Origin: Podospora pseudocomata
Taxonomy: Eukaryota > Ascomycota > Sordariomycetes > Sordariales > Podosporaceae
Length of the DNA stretch: 64,000 bases
Assembly (NCBI RefSeq): GCF_035222375.1
Contig: NC_085890.1
Coordinates: 1,984,001 to 2,048,000 of the forward strand
Reading direction: 5' to 3'
The notes under the pieces were generated by a model. The model was given only the letters and a program-made list of their open reading frames with translations, ran no database searches and was not told the DNA's origin. Position numbers and translations under genes: made by a program. Shown here piece after piece: positions 22,389 to 35,773 of the stretch (positions are counted from its first letter, which is position 1; each line of letters opens with the position of its first letter).

Positions 22389-24387
22389 CTAATACAACCC
22401 CTGAAAAACAGCCGCAATCCCCCCTTTATCCCACTTAACCCTCCCCTGCCCTCCCTTCTTCCCCTTGTCAATCTCATGATACCGGTCCCAAAACCGACAG
22501 TACAGCGGCTCAATCATGTTCTGCATGTCCTTCGCAAACTGCCCCCTCACCTCCTTCTCCATGCTATAACTCTTGTGCTTCTGCACCATATCCTCAAACC
22601 CAGCATTAAACAACTGAAACTTCTCCTTGATCTCCGCCTTGTCCTTGCTCCCCAACCCCTTCATGATACTGGCACTATCCACCGCCCCTTGCCCGCTCGT
22701 CGGTCTCCCACCACCCGACCTGCCACCTTGTCCAGTCTTGATCATGTCGAACAAATGCACCGACACATCCTTGCAAGCTTCCATGTAGAGCGAGGTGGCC
22801 TTCTTTCTCCAGGCTTCAAGTACACCCAACCGGCCTTGGAGGAGGGGTCCAAGGTCGGATTGGAGAATCATCCTCTCGATGATGACGACGCTGTTGGCTA
22901 AAAAGACGCCCATGACAGGTTTCTTTTGGAGGATCAACCGTGCCCGGCCGTCGAGGGACATCATCAACGCTTCGATGGTGTCAATGCAGTAGTGTGCAAA
23001 GATTTCCTTGCCATCGGCCCCGACGTCAAAAGACGCAAGACTAGGGATGGCGTCCCCTACTGCCCCGCTTCTCGAGGCGCTGACAGACTTCCAGTTCCCA
23101 TCTCCCAACGAAACCATAATGCTCGATATTGGGCGGAGAAAGTCCACCATTGTCTGTAGTCTCTGCATGGTTTCCGAAATGATTGGTATTGGCGCGCCGT
23201 CCTGGGGCAGTGTCTGTAAAGAGTTGACCCGCCGCTTTGTGTCCTCCAACAGCTCGGCAAGGGAAGACTTGGCGGTTTCCCGGACTGGTTTGAGAGAGGC
23301 GGCCAGTGAGCTCTTGAGCTCGCCTGTCTTGGCCTCGAGGTTGTTGGAGAGTGCTGAGATAATCTCGACGATCTCGTAGGCGAGGTAGCAGTCTGTGTTC
23401 ATGTGCTGTTTGATGTGACCGTTCAGTTCTCGCAGTGTCCTTCCCAGCTCTACCAGGGCCGGCTGGCAGGTTGCTTGAAAGACAGAACCCCAGTCTTCTC
23501 TCGTGAAAATGTTGCAGATGTTTTCGTACTCAGAGAGGAACAGTCCCTCCATCGCCTGCGCGTAGGTGCCTATTCCGTTGGTGCCCGCCCGGTAGATTGC
23601 GTCTGGGTTCTTCTTCTTTGCCGTGTTGCTGCTGGCCGCGGCCATGTTTACTAGTGACGAAGAGAGGTATTGCGATCTTATTTCGGCGTAGATCTTTGCT
23701 ACTGGTGATTCTTGTGGTGGATTAGCCCCTGCAGTTTGCTGATTTACAAATGAGTTCATCAGGCCGAGTTTGTTGAACTTGTCTTGTGACAACACTGGGA
23801 ACGCCTTGTTCTTCGTGATGAAGTGTAGTGGTTCGATCATTCTTGGTGTTTCGCTTCGTAATAGTTTGTCGAAAGCATTCTCGAGCTGGGAGTTGCCGAG
23901 TTTAACCAGGCGCTGGAGTTCGGCGACGGTCTGTTGGGTTGATCGAAGGTTGGAGGCCTTCATGTCGTCGAGGGCCTTGTTAAGACGCTTGATTGAACCA
24001 AGGTAGTTGGAGAGGCCGGCCTTGTCGGGGCCCATTCGGATAATCTGTTCTTCGTCATTCTTGCTGTCTGCTGGCTGTCGTAGACGTTCAATAGCTGCAA
24101 TGACGGAATCGATGTCTGAGAAAGAGTGGCACGTCAGCTCCGGTTGCGGACGAGCTGGCAGCTGGTGGCTACACACTATTGCCGAGTATTTGTAGTCTTC
24201 TTGTCTCGCCGTTGAGAGGTCCGGCGACATCACGAACGCTCTTCCCTGTAGCTTCTAGTCTTCCCAAGCAAGCCTGGATCTTCTTGGTCAACTGGGTGGT
24301 CTTTTCGAGGCGCGAGTTGAGAACGTCGACCTCGGCGCGGGCTTCTTCGTCGGCGGCCGGTCGGCCATTGGCAAGCCCGACAGCCAT
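22389..24387 (-). CDS. EXO70: Exocyst complex subunit EXO70
   Basis: A subunit of the exocyst, which tethers secretory vesicles at the plasma membrane (hyphal tip and septa) through Rho GTPases and PI(4,5)P2. Exons on the minus strand: 24387-24177 and 24115-22389, giving 645 aa, the usual fungal length. The N-terminal coiled coil covers roughly residues 10-65 (begins MAVGLANGRPAADEEARAE). The conserved core follows (DIDSVIAAIERLRQP; LLRSETPRMIEPLHF). The C-terminal Exo70 domain includes FLANSVVIIERMI and ends FQGLY. The 61-nt intron splits Asn71 and uses a GTGTGT donor. Reading through it, or starting internally, gives a false N-terminus. It sits next to no functionally related gene. Confidence 0.93.
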
Positions 24388-24996
24388 CCTGTGGCGATTC
24401 GGTCGTCAGTCGGGGGAAGCAATGTGCGCTCGGGTTGTCGAGGTGCGAGTTGGAAGGTGTTTGCGATTGCGAATTGATGGATCTTGGACCAAGTTGGTTC
24501 AGGAACCCCAGGCTTGGCCCAGGCGCGGACATCCGCTGAACAGCTGCCAGGGTCCCTGGTGATTGCCCGCTATTTGTGGGGCATGTGGTGGCCAATCAGA
24601 TCTCACAGTTCTTTAACCTCACTTACACGACTTACACCATGAAACACTTCCCAAACCAGCAACGGAACAGAGGTGTTGAAGATATCTTGCAGAGTATCGA
24701 GCATGGAGATTCTCAAGGATTAAATTGAGGTATTGCAACCACGTATCCTATATCACCTCCATGGTCCTTTCCGCAGAATAGTAGAGCAGTATCTGAAACT
24801 GGAAGGAGTGGAAGCACCGAGTTGGGCCACCTGCAGGCACAGCTCACTTGTTCATGCTTTGTGCGCACAAAAAAAAAAGACATGATGGGAATTTTCTTAT
24901 AACAGAGGAGTCGTGTCCAGCACATTGCTCCATTCTTCTACGATACAAGTCTTCCGCTCAAGCAGAAAATCAGATCCCCGCCCCCGTCAAACGACT
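24388..24996. other. Intergenic region upstream of EXO70
   Basis: About 600 bp between the EXO70 start and the aminotransferase 3' end, both on the minus strand. No gene or clear motif seen. Confidence 0.6.
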
Positions 24997-26572
24997 TCAA
25001 ACTTGAAGCGTTGCAAAGTAGTCGTCTACCAGCCTGCCAACTGTCTCCACAATCCACTCAACATCCTCTTTCCGAATATTGAAGGCCGGCGAGATTATGA
25101 TATGGTCCCCCAGACGCCCGTCCGCCGAGCCTGCTCCAGGATATACATTGATGCCATATTTGGGGTCCAATCCAAGCTTGCTGATGACCATGGCTACATG
25201 AACTTCTTCCGGGAATGGTGTCGAGCTTTTCTTGTCCGAAACAAACTCGATCCCCCAGAACAGACCACGACCTCGAATATCAGCGACGTTCGGGTGGTTG
25301 CCAATACGCCTTTTCAGCCCTTGAGATAGCAAGCGGCCCATGCTAGCGACATTTGCCACGAGGCTTTCTTCTTGGATGATGCGCTGGACTTCGAGGGCAG
25401 CCGCACAGCAAACTGGATGGCCTTGGTAGGTGTGACCGTGAACGAATACACTAGGCTAACAGTTAGCAGATTACTCGAACAATCGGCCATCACCACATAC
25501 GAGCTTCCGTTCGCGATTCCATCAATGACCTTGTGGTTGGCCAACAGCCCAGCTATTGGTTGATAGCCACCACCAAGCGCCTTTCCGATGGTTTGGATAT
25601 CTGGAACGACACCCTCCTGTTGCCATGCGTGCAAGGTACCACTGCGACCCATGCCACACATCACTTCGTCGAAAATCAGAAGTGCCCCATATTTGTCACA
25701 CACGGCTTTCATAGCCTTGAAGTATCCGGGGACCGACGGCACACAGCCTTGAGCCTAACGGAACAAATATTAGCACACTGCTGGATGATCCTAGGCTCAG
25801 TCAAGACATACTGCACCGACGATAGGCTCGGCAACAAAAGCGCAGACAGTCTCGGGCCCAACCTTCCGGAACTCCTCATCGAGCTCTTGCGCCAGCTCCG
25901 CGACATATTCCTCGTTGGTTTTTGTGGGAGCTTTGAACCGGGATTCGTTGCATGGAGAGACCTGGGAAACGTTTTTCATCAAGAGTGGTTCAAACTTTTC
26001 GCGTCTGTACATGTGACCACCCATGGCCAACGCCCCAAGGGTGATGCCGTGGTAGGACTGTCTCCGTGAGATAAAGCGAGTCCTCTGCGGCTGTGATGGT
26101 TTGACCTCGATAAAGTATTGCCTCGCGAGCTTGATAGCCGCCTCCATTGCTTCGGAGCCTGCTTCTGGTCAGCTTGGGAGCAAGAGGGTACAACGTGACG
26201 AAAGAACTTCCCTGAGTTGACGATGTAGGCCCGCGCCATCTGTCCTCCTGTCGAATCGACCAAGAAGCGACAGAGCTCTTCCTGTACTTTGGTGGTGTAG
26301 AAGACGGTACTGCAGTACGGGGCATCAAGGATCTGCCGATAAGCAGCGTCGGCCACTCTCTTGTTACGATAGCCTATACAGCTGACTGCGGCGCCTCCGG
26401 AGGCATCGAACACACGCCGACCATCTTCGAGGATTAGGTAGTTGCCTTCGCTTTTGGAAAGGACGAGGAAGTCTTCGGAAAGGTGTCTGTGCAACACAGC
26501 CGAGCTGCCGACTGCCTGGGCTCCGTCGGTGCCTTTCATTTCGGCCTGGGGATCAAGCTTGATCAACACCAT
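24997..26572 (-). CDS. Class III (PLP-dependent) aminotransferase, with a non-canonical first splice donor
   Basis: Fold-type I, ornithine/GABA/omega-amino-acid-type aminotransferase; the substrate is unresolved. Inferred exons on the minus strand: 26572-26212, 26158-25812, 25754-25501 and 25450-24997, giving 471 aa. Family landmarks: DASGGAAVSCIGYRN, YIVNSG joined to SEAMEAAIKLARQYF, SYHGITLGALAMGG, the cofactor Asp in LLIFDEVMCGMGRSG, the PLP lysine in IGKALGGGYQP, and HGHTYQGHPVCCAAA. Odd feature: to restore the conserved NSGSEAM, intron 1 (26159-26211) must begin GGAAGT instead of GTAAGT. A canonical donor 14 nt further in would insert about five residues (NSGKFFQAGSEAM). Either the donor is mutated, the protein carries an insertion, or the base is a sequencing error. 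The other introns (57 and 50 nt) are normal. The gene may be weakened or decaying. Confidence 0.82.
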
Positions 26573-29500
26573 GGTGACGAACAGTATGGGCTTGTGTTGA
26601 GTTCACTTGGGTTTGACGGAGACCGCTTGCCCGGGGAGAGCATACATACTTGCCTATTTGTATGCGGAATATGGCTCCCCATCTCAACAGTCCACGGGCG
26701 AGCACACTACAACCTTGTCCTGACCAAGGAACAAGAGCGCGGAATTCCTGGCCAATCCTACCACCGCGGACCATTTTCCAGCACATACATGCGGGGCAGC
26801 CCACCGACATACCCGTCAACATGCTGGAAGCATATGGGATGGAGACTCTTTGTCTGGGTCGTGGACAAGTGGACCTCCGGGTGCTGGCATGATTCGCCGA
26901 CCTCCACGACCAGCACTGCACAATCCACTAGTCTAGCTCCTACTTGTCTAGGAGGGGCCCTGGAGCATCGATAACAAACCTTCTCAGCTTCTATTTTGGA
27001 CGACACGAACAAAACACGCAATGGAGACAGCTTCAAGAGAGCACCAGAGGTCATATGTCAGGCACACCCTTAGGAACGGATACAAGGGGTAACACATGTC
27101 ACACGTGCAACAAACGACCTGCACTCTGCCGCCTTCAAACCGCAGTCGAGGTGGTTGTTGCTGCTGTGCGACCATGGACTTCAAAGCCCCCTTCGGCAGC
27201 CGCACGTCCACACGGCGGAAGCTTGGGTGTGAGGGGTAAAAAGCCAAGGGGTCTAATTCGGCATGCCGATTTCGGCCCAAGTTGTCGATTATCACCCGCA
27301 GCCACCCTGGTCCTGTCTCTACCAAACAACGCAGGATCATCAAGAAATCCTCCCGCTTCACACCAACAGGCTGCTTGACGCCAGCTCTCCATGTCGTACT
27401 AGAGCTCAGCTTACCACAAAGATTCGTTGACATTTTCCTTCCTGGACATCCTTTGGCCCGCTGACAATGGCTATCGACGGGCGACTTGGTCCTTCGTTCG
27501 GCCCCTTCGGGATGGCACCCCCAGCTTACTCGGCAGGCCGAGGGGAGCCGCACGGGCCTTCGGCACGTCTCTTGCCGAAGATAAAGAGCGACCACTCAGC
27601 CTCGCCGGACCTCCATCCCGATACCTCAGTCCGAGGCCTGATAGTGATGATATGACACATGCGTCGAGACCTATAGAGGTGCTTTCACCATACCATTCAA
27701 TGCGACGTCCAACCTTTGAAGGTTTACGCCGCTGACACACACCGCTTGTTTTGTGCTATCGAGACCGTTGGTCTTCGCGATGGACCGTCTCCTATCTCGG
27801 GAGCATGGCCCCGTCATCAGTGTGACCACTGGCCTTCAGCCTTTGAATCATACAACCGGTATTGTATCTGTCAGCCAGGTTGGCATCAATCATACGAGTA
27901 CGGCGCCTTCGGTGTGACTGTTTACCTGCTGAGTGGGATCTGCGTCTGAGGTGCTCCTCCGGCATTCCCTTTTCATATGACAGGGCCAACTAACACCGTC
28001 TCTCCTTGACGATTACTGGTCAAGTTCCCCGCATGCAGTCCGTTTTCTGGCGTCTACATTTCGCACAGGGCGAGTGCCGGATCGTGGCTTTTGCATGGTC
28101 ATACTACTGCGGAATGTGATACCGGTACCCCCTCCGCTAGAGGTCGGTAGCCATACAATTTGTCTTTCCAACTCACGAGTTCTGATCAAAGTTGAAGCAG
28201 CATTGCAGCACGCATGATCTTGAGACGCGGTTCTAGAAAGTCCTGTTTCAGCCGCCAAACTCCTGAAGACTTCAATGCCGTACTTTTTCCACGCCTTTGC
28301 CCCTGATCATCTTGGTGGGATGAAGCCCAGATTCTCCCATCAACGTCAACATTGGCAGCATTCGCGGCTTGCCGTGAGAAGGTCTTAATTTGCGGGCTGG
28401 CTGCATCTGGTTCCGAGACAAGGGCATGCTTTCGGTGAGCCTTGAGGTTCATGGGACGAGCAATGCTGGTCTGTACGGATGTCGCTATGCTTCTAGCCAT
28501 TGAGCGATAAACAGCCACCTCGACTGGCAGTACTCCCTGGATTGTTCAGTTGAGGAGCAGGATGTGGGAGACCAGGATAGCCGTTGGCCAGGATTCACCC
28601 GCTCCCGTCACGAGAATAAGGGCGGCCACGTCAACTTCCTGAACTTGACCTGGGGAGCCCAGCCTCCTTCCCGACAGTTCGGTAACCAATTAGATATATC
28701 TCTCGACGCTCGTATTGACAAGGATATCCATGGCTTGTTATGGTGCTGTCTGCATATCAAAGCACTCGGGTCTCGGTTGAGCCAGTTGAAAAACAAAGCA
28801 CCCGTCTAGAAGGTGCTTGGATGGTGGTATCGTAGGAAAAGGAGGTGGCGAGCCCTGCTACATACCTACGGGGGCCTCTGTTTGGCTTTATCTACCCCAA
28901 TCTCGAACCAATGACACTACTCAGACTCTCGATAGACAAAAGACACCAAGCCTTGGTGTCATAGCAGAGGGCGTTGCGCAACATTGGACCGCATGATACC
29001 GAGACCCAATGCGGGAAAGCCTCTCAAGCACACATTGGAGGGAAGAAGGCGAGACAACAACAATAGCGGCCCGCCAGAAGCCGCGAGGCTCGCACGGAAG
29101 GAAGGAAGCAGGATGTTGATTCTCGTATTGGTTCGGGAATCATGGAAGAACCCAGGCGGACTGCTGCCTTCAGTGGGCAAGAATGGGACAGCGGGACAGA
29201 CAGTGTGTTCATGGTCATGGGGACTTGTTTTTTCTCTTCTTCATGATGATGTGCAGGAAACACAGTCTGCCGACGTGCCCAAGTTCGTGCTGCTTGATAG
29301 GCACATCGTCGAGCTCGGGGAGGTCACGCTGTGTGTATATGTGCTGGCCTACCTACCTACCGGGCGGTCTCCTCCGATTTGTTGGAGGGTCGTTTGGTCT
29401 TTCAACCAGTAGTTACTCTACCTTGGGGTTGTTCTGGTGCTGTGGCTTGATAGTTTGATGCCCTGGGTTGTTGGAGGGTTGCAATATGACTAATGATAAG

Positions 29501-29677
29501 TTTTCATGGGCAGGGGCAGGAAACTGTTGGTATCATGCTCTCCGCGGATAGAGAGGTTTATCTGCCCATCCGTGGTGATATTCTGGCTTCCTGTGTGAAT
29601 CGAAGTGTGTAGGTGTTGATACCAGTTAACGAAATCTTTCAGCTGCTTCAAAAACCACAAGTCTGGCGCAGACTGTC
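26573..29677. other. 3.1 kb gene-poor block
   Basis: No gene recognised. The longest frames (minus 26984-27595; minus 28186-28518) show no family resemblance, no consistent codon bias and no splice logic. It ends at the 5S rRNA gene. Confidence 0.5.
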
Positions 29678-29796
29678 ACATACGACCATAGCCAGCTAAA
29701 AATACGGCATCCCGTCCGCTCTGCCCTCGTCAAATAGCTGTGCGCCGGACTAGTACTCAGGTGGGTGACCACTGGGGAATCCTCGGTGTCGTATGT
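29678..29796 (+). rRNA. 5S rRNA gene (dispersed, single copy here)
   Basis: 119 nt. The 5' end ACATACGACCAT pairs with the 3' end GTCGTATGT to form helix I. The loop and helix III segment (TCCCGTCCGCTCTGCC) and the internal-control segment (ACTAGTACTCAGGTGGGTG) match the filamentous-ascomycete 5S pattern. Helix II (AGCTA near the 5' side, TAGCT on the 3' side) and helix IV/V pairs remain complementary although their sequence differs from the Neurospora type I recall, which argues for a functional variant. A T5 run follows at once. Solitary dispersed 5S genes are normal in this group, transcribed by RNA polymerase III from internal promoters. Confidence 0.88.
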
Positions 29797-29800
29797 TTTT
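29796..29800 (+). terminator. RNA polymerase III T-run terminator of the 5S gene
   Basis: TTTTT directly at the end of helix I of the 5S rRNA. Confidence 0.7.
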
Positions 29801-29865
29801 GCTTATTGCTTATTGCTTTTTGCTTTTTGCTCATTGCTTTTTGCTCATCGCTCATTGCTCATTGC
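29799..29865 (+). repeat. TTGCTYATTGCT-type degenerate tandem repeat next to the 5S gene
   Basis: Ten or so imperfect units of (T)TGCTTAT, TGCTTTT, TGCTCAT follow the 5S terminator directly. The units are 5-7 bp and T-rich, so the repeat supplies extra polymerase III stop signals. Confidence 0.75.
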
Positions 29866-30270
29866 AGTGAATGAGCTCTTTTATATTTGAAGCATGGCTT
29901 TAATCAGTCCAACCAGGTATCTAGCCTATGGATAAAGAGGGCTGTAAGACTTTGCTATATATTTTGGAGTTTGATCGAAAGGGGTTCGTTCACCCTTGAG
30001 ATTTCGCCTTCGGCCATGCTGTAAGCTTCTTTTGCTCTGAAACTGTCAAACATGTACTTTTGATGAATAGGAGGAAGACAGAGCATAATGACAAGTCCTC
30101 CATCTCCTTTGAATTATGAGAACGGCACAAAGGAGGTATTCCTACACACCGAGAGTTGACCTGGGTGGAGAAGGTCAAGGTCAACACTGGCCGTGCACTG
30201 GCTGGGCAACCGTAAGGGAGCCCCGCAGTTGCCATTGGACCTGAATCAATTAAAACCCCTGTCAGGGGCG

Positions 30271-30304
30271 ACGCGCAGCAAACGCGAAACCGCGACGGGA
30301 CGCG
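30271..30304 (+). promoter_or_regulatory. Cluster of three ACGCG (MCB-like) motifs upstream of MCM3
   Basis: ACGCG at 30271-30275, 30282-30286 (as ACGCGAAA, also an SCB-like match) and 30300-30304, 200-235 bp before the MCM3 ATG. MCB elements bind MBF and drive G1/S transcription of replication genes in yeasts. Confidence 0.55.
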
Positions 30305-30436
30305 CACTGGAGTCTGCTTTGCGAATGAATTCTCCCCACTCTCGTCAGTCAGGCATTGCCAGAGAAAGAACACCGCTTTCTGCCACTGTCCACAACACAA
30401 ACAACACCCACCCACCTTGACACATTGTGTCTTCTT

Positions 30437-30461
30437 CACCACCACCACCACCACCACCACC
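30437..30461 (+). repeat. (CAC)n repeat in the MCM3 5' leader
   Basis: Eight ACC/CAC units about 45 bp before the MCM3 start codon. Confidence 0.85.
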
Positions 30462-30504
30462 AAATCCAATTCCCATTTGATACCCGGTGGACACATATGA
30501 CAAG

Positions 30505-33308
<2,804 letters not shown>

Positions 33309-33501
33309 GGGGTGGTTTGTGGGCATCATAGCACATGGGCTGGTTTATGGCTGTAGAACTGAAAGTAGAAAGCAAGCATGATGGATGGTCTTGTCATTTT
33401 TCCATGAGAAACCGAACCGTGATTCGAATTCAACGCCATGCCTACCCCGCAACCCGCCAAAACAACACGAGATAAGAGAGATCTATGATATCATCTCGGT
33501 A

Positions 33502-34876
33502 TTACTTCCCCTCTCCCTCCCGCAACCCAACCCTCTCCATAAAGCTCTTCAACCTATCCCCCACCCGCTCCCCGTTCCACCTCTCCTCCTCCCCTTCCCC
33601 TTTCAACTCGGGCATACCAACCTGCTCAATAGCAAAACTCGCCGCCACGGCCCCCCACCCAACCGCCTCCTCAATCCCCTTCCCCCTCGCCAGCGCAACC
33701 CCCAACCCACCCAAGAAGGTATTCCCTCCCCCAGTCGCATCTTTCACCTTCTCCCTCCCCTCCTCCCCCGTCCAGTAAGCCGGCAACCACCTCTCAACCC
33801 CCTCGTCAACCTCAATCTCCTCCCTCGCCACCACCCCCTCCTCCTCCCCCACCCCCATCACCAACCCCCTAAACAGCTCCTCCATATCCGTCTCTTTCGT
33901 CAAACCCCCCCTGTGACCCACCACCTTCTTCATCCTCCTCTTCCTCCCCCCATTCCGCGCAATGTACGCCCCCTTTTCCCCCGCCCTAACAACCAAGGTA
34001 TATGACTGCAGCGGCATGCTCGCCAAAAGCTGCTCACACCCCTTCTCCACCGCTAGGGCATCAACCCCCCCATCCTCCAACACCCCTGTCCCCCCAAGAA
34101 AGCCAGCAAGCTCGGCGTGGTTCGGAGAGCAAACGTCCACCATCGGGAGGGTGTTTGTGCAATTAAGCAATTCTTCCGGTGTGCACAAATCCGGGACTGG
34201 CTCCCAGATTATAACTGGGCGGATGTGCTCCTCTGATGGGCGTTGATGACTGTAGTACCTCTTTCTGGCTGAGAGGAAGGTGGTTACCAGTTCTTGGCAG
34301 CGGAGGGGGGAGCAGATAAGGTGGAGGGACTTGGTTGTTAGCAATACTGGGGAGAGGGAGGCAAGGTCGTCGGTTGTGAGGCGGCGTTTGGGGGTTAGGT
34401 AGCGGAAGGAGCGGTGGGAGGGGTCGAGGGGGTTGGAGTAGCTGTTGTAGCCTTTTGTTGTGAGCCGGTGGGCGTTGTGGCGGAAGACGGCCGAGGTTTG
34501 CCAAGAGGAGAGGTGGGCTGATAGGGAGGGCGGGAAGTCTGAGCCGCAGTCGATTATCATGGATGTTGTTGATGACAAAAGGGGAGGGGGGGAGAAGAGG
34601 CGGGCGCCGAGGAGGGAGTATGTTCCTGCTCCGCCGGGGATGTTCAAACTGGGGGGGAGGGAGAGGGAGGGGGGGTGGTGGATTTCATCTTGACAAGACA
34701 GTTAGTGATATGTTGGGGATATAAAGAGGGGGTGGGGGAGGGGTACCAATTATAAACATCCCCAAGGTGACAAAATCTATCTCTTGAGTGGGGGGGATTT
34801 CGTTCCACGATTCGAGTACTTCTTCCTCACCGGCGACGGCGTCTGTTGGGTCTGGCTCCGGCGGCGGCGGTGTCAT
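33502..34876 (-). CDS. MAK32: MAK32-like PfkB-family protein
   Basis: Ribokinase/PfkB-fold protein related to yeast Mak32, which is needed for maintenance of the L-A/M double-stranded RNA. Exons on the minus strand: 34876-34747 and 34688-33502, giving 438 aa. Landmarks: VTLGMFIIDEIHHPP at the exon junction, the Gly-rich substrate segment GGAGTYSLLGARLF, VVRAGEKGAYI, and the C-terminal PfkB signature region DATGGGNTFLGGLGVALARG (about residues 356-375). In catalytic PfkB kinases this motif ends GAGD, with Asp as the base; here it reads GGGN, so sugar-kinase activity is doubtful. The ATG at 34876 is the first in frame; upstream extension would need a TTG. The 58-nt intron splits the conserved IIDE. 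Activity and role are inferred only from the family. Confidence 0.85.
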
Positions 34877-35773
34877 GATGTCGGTTGCTTGCTTGCTTGG
34901 CAATCGGGATTCAGGACCGAACTGTTGTGTGACGCCTATTTCCCAAACAAAAGAATCACAAATATCTCGTGCCTTTTTGGTAACAAAAACGAGTGTGCCT
35001 TCGTGAAGGTCGATGAAATGAGCGAGTGGTGAGTCCTCAGTCGAACCACATCCCACTCCCACTCTCCAGTAGTCCACGCCCGGCTGAACCGCGATTGGAA
35101 GGCAACAACTCCCAAGATCCCAACCAAACAGCTGCCAACGTGGTGACTGGTTCAGGGCGAAGGTGTGGCCCAATTAGGTGACTTGCAGCAGCTTCCAGCT
35201 CTTAAAAGCTTGCAGTTAAGCTCACCTAACCTACCACTTAAGCAAAAAGTGGGGTTGGTGCCAGCTATGCTATGCCATGCTATGCCCACCTACATATACA
35301 TACACATATATTTATATATATATATACGTGTCATTCCTACATCCATCTCAAGGCACCACCCCATTTCACATCTGAGATATGATATTCGACTATGCCATCA
35401 TGCGAGTACATTCGTCTCTTATCAACTCCTACAACAACCGATCAAACAAAACCCATCGTGTTACACAATACACCCTCTCCCAGCCTAACCATGCTCAACA
35501 TTCCCTATTCCATACATACCAAACGTCCAAAACTTCCAAAAAGCATTCGAATAAAAATCCCATTTTGTCCCGCAAACAAAAATCCCCAAAAATCCCCCAA
35601 CCCCCATATCAAGTACCTAAACTAAAAACCCAGGCTTTCCCATAACCCCATATCCCATGAAGCGAAATAATAAACACAGACACCACAAAAACATATCATG
35701 CCAACATATCCCTCCAATTATTTCTCTGTGTGTTTTCATCATTGCCCGTCCTGCCGCAAGCGTGTGAAAAAGC
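34877..35773. other. Intergenic region between MAK32 and the CTF1/Far regulator
   Basis: About 900 bp, with a TA-rich microsatellite (about 35291-35326) and A/C-rich sequence towards the regulator 3' end. No gene seen. Confidence 0.6.
35291..35326 (+). repeat. TA-rich microsatellite
   Basis: ACATATAC then (TA)n, about 36 bp. Confidence 0.8.

Noticed and set aside
26984-27595. 203-codon minus-strand open frame upstream of the aminotransferase
   Set aside because: Cys/Arg/Val-rich with no family resemblance or codon bias. I could not extend it by splicing.
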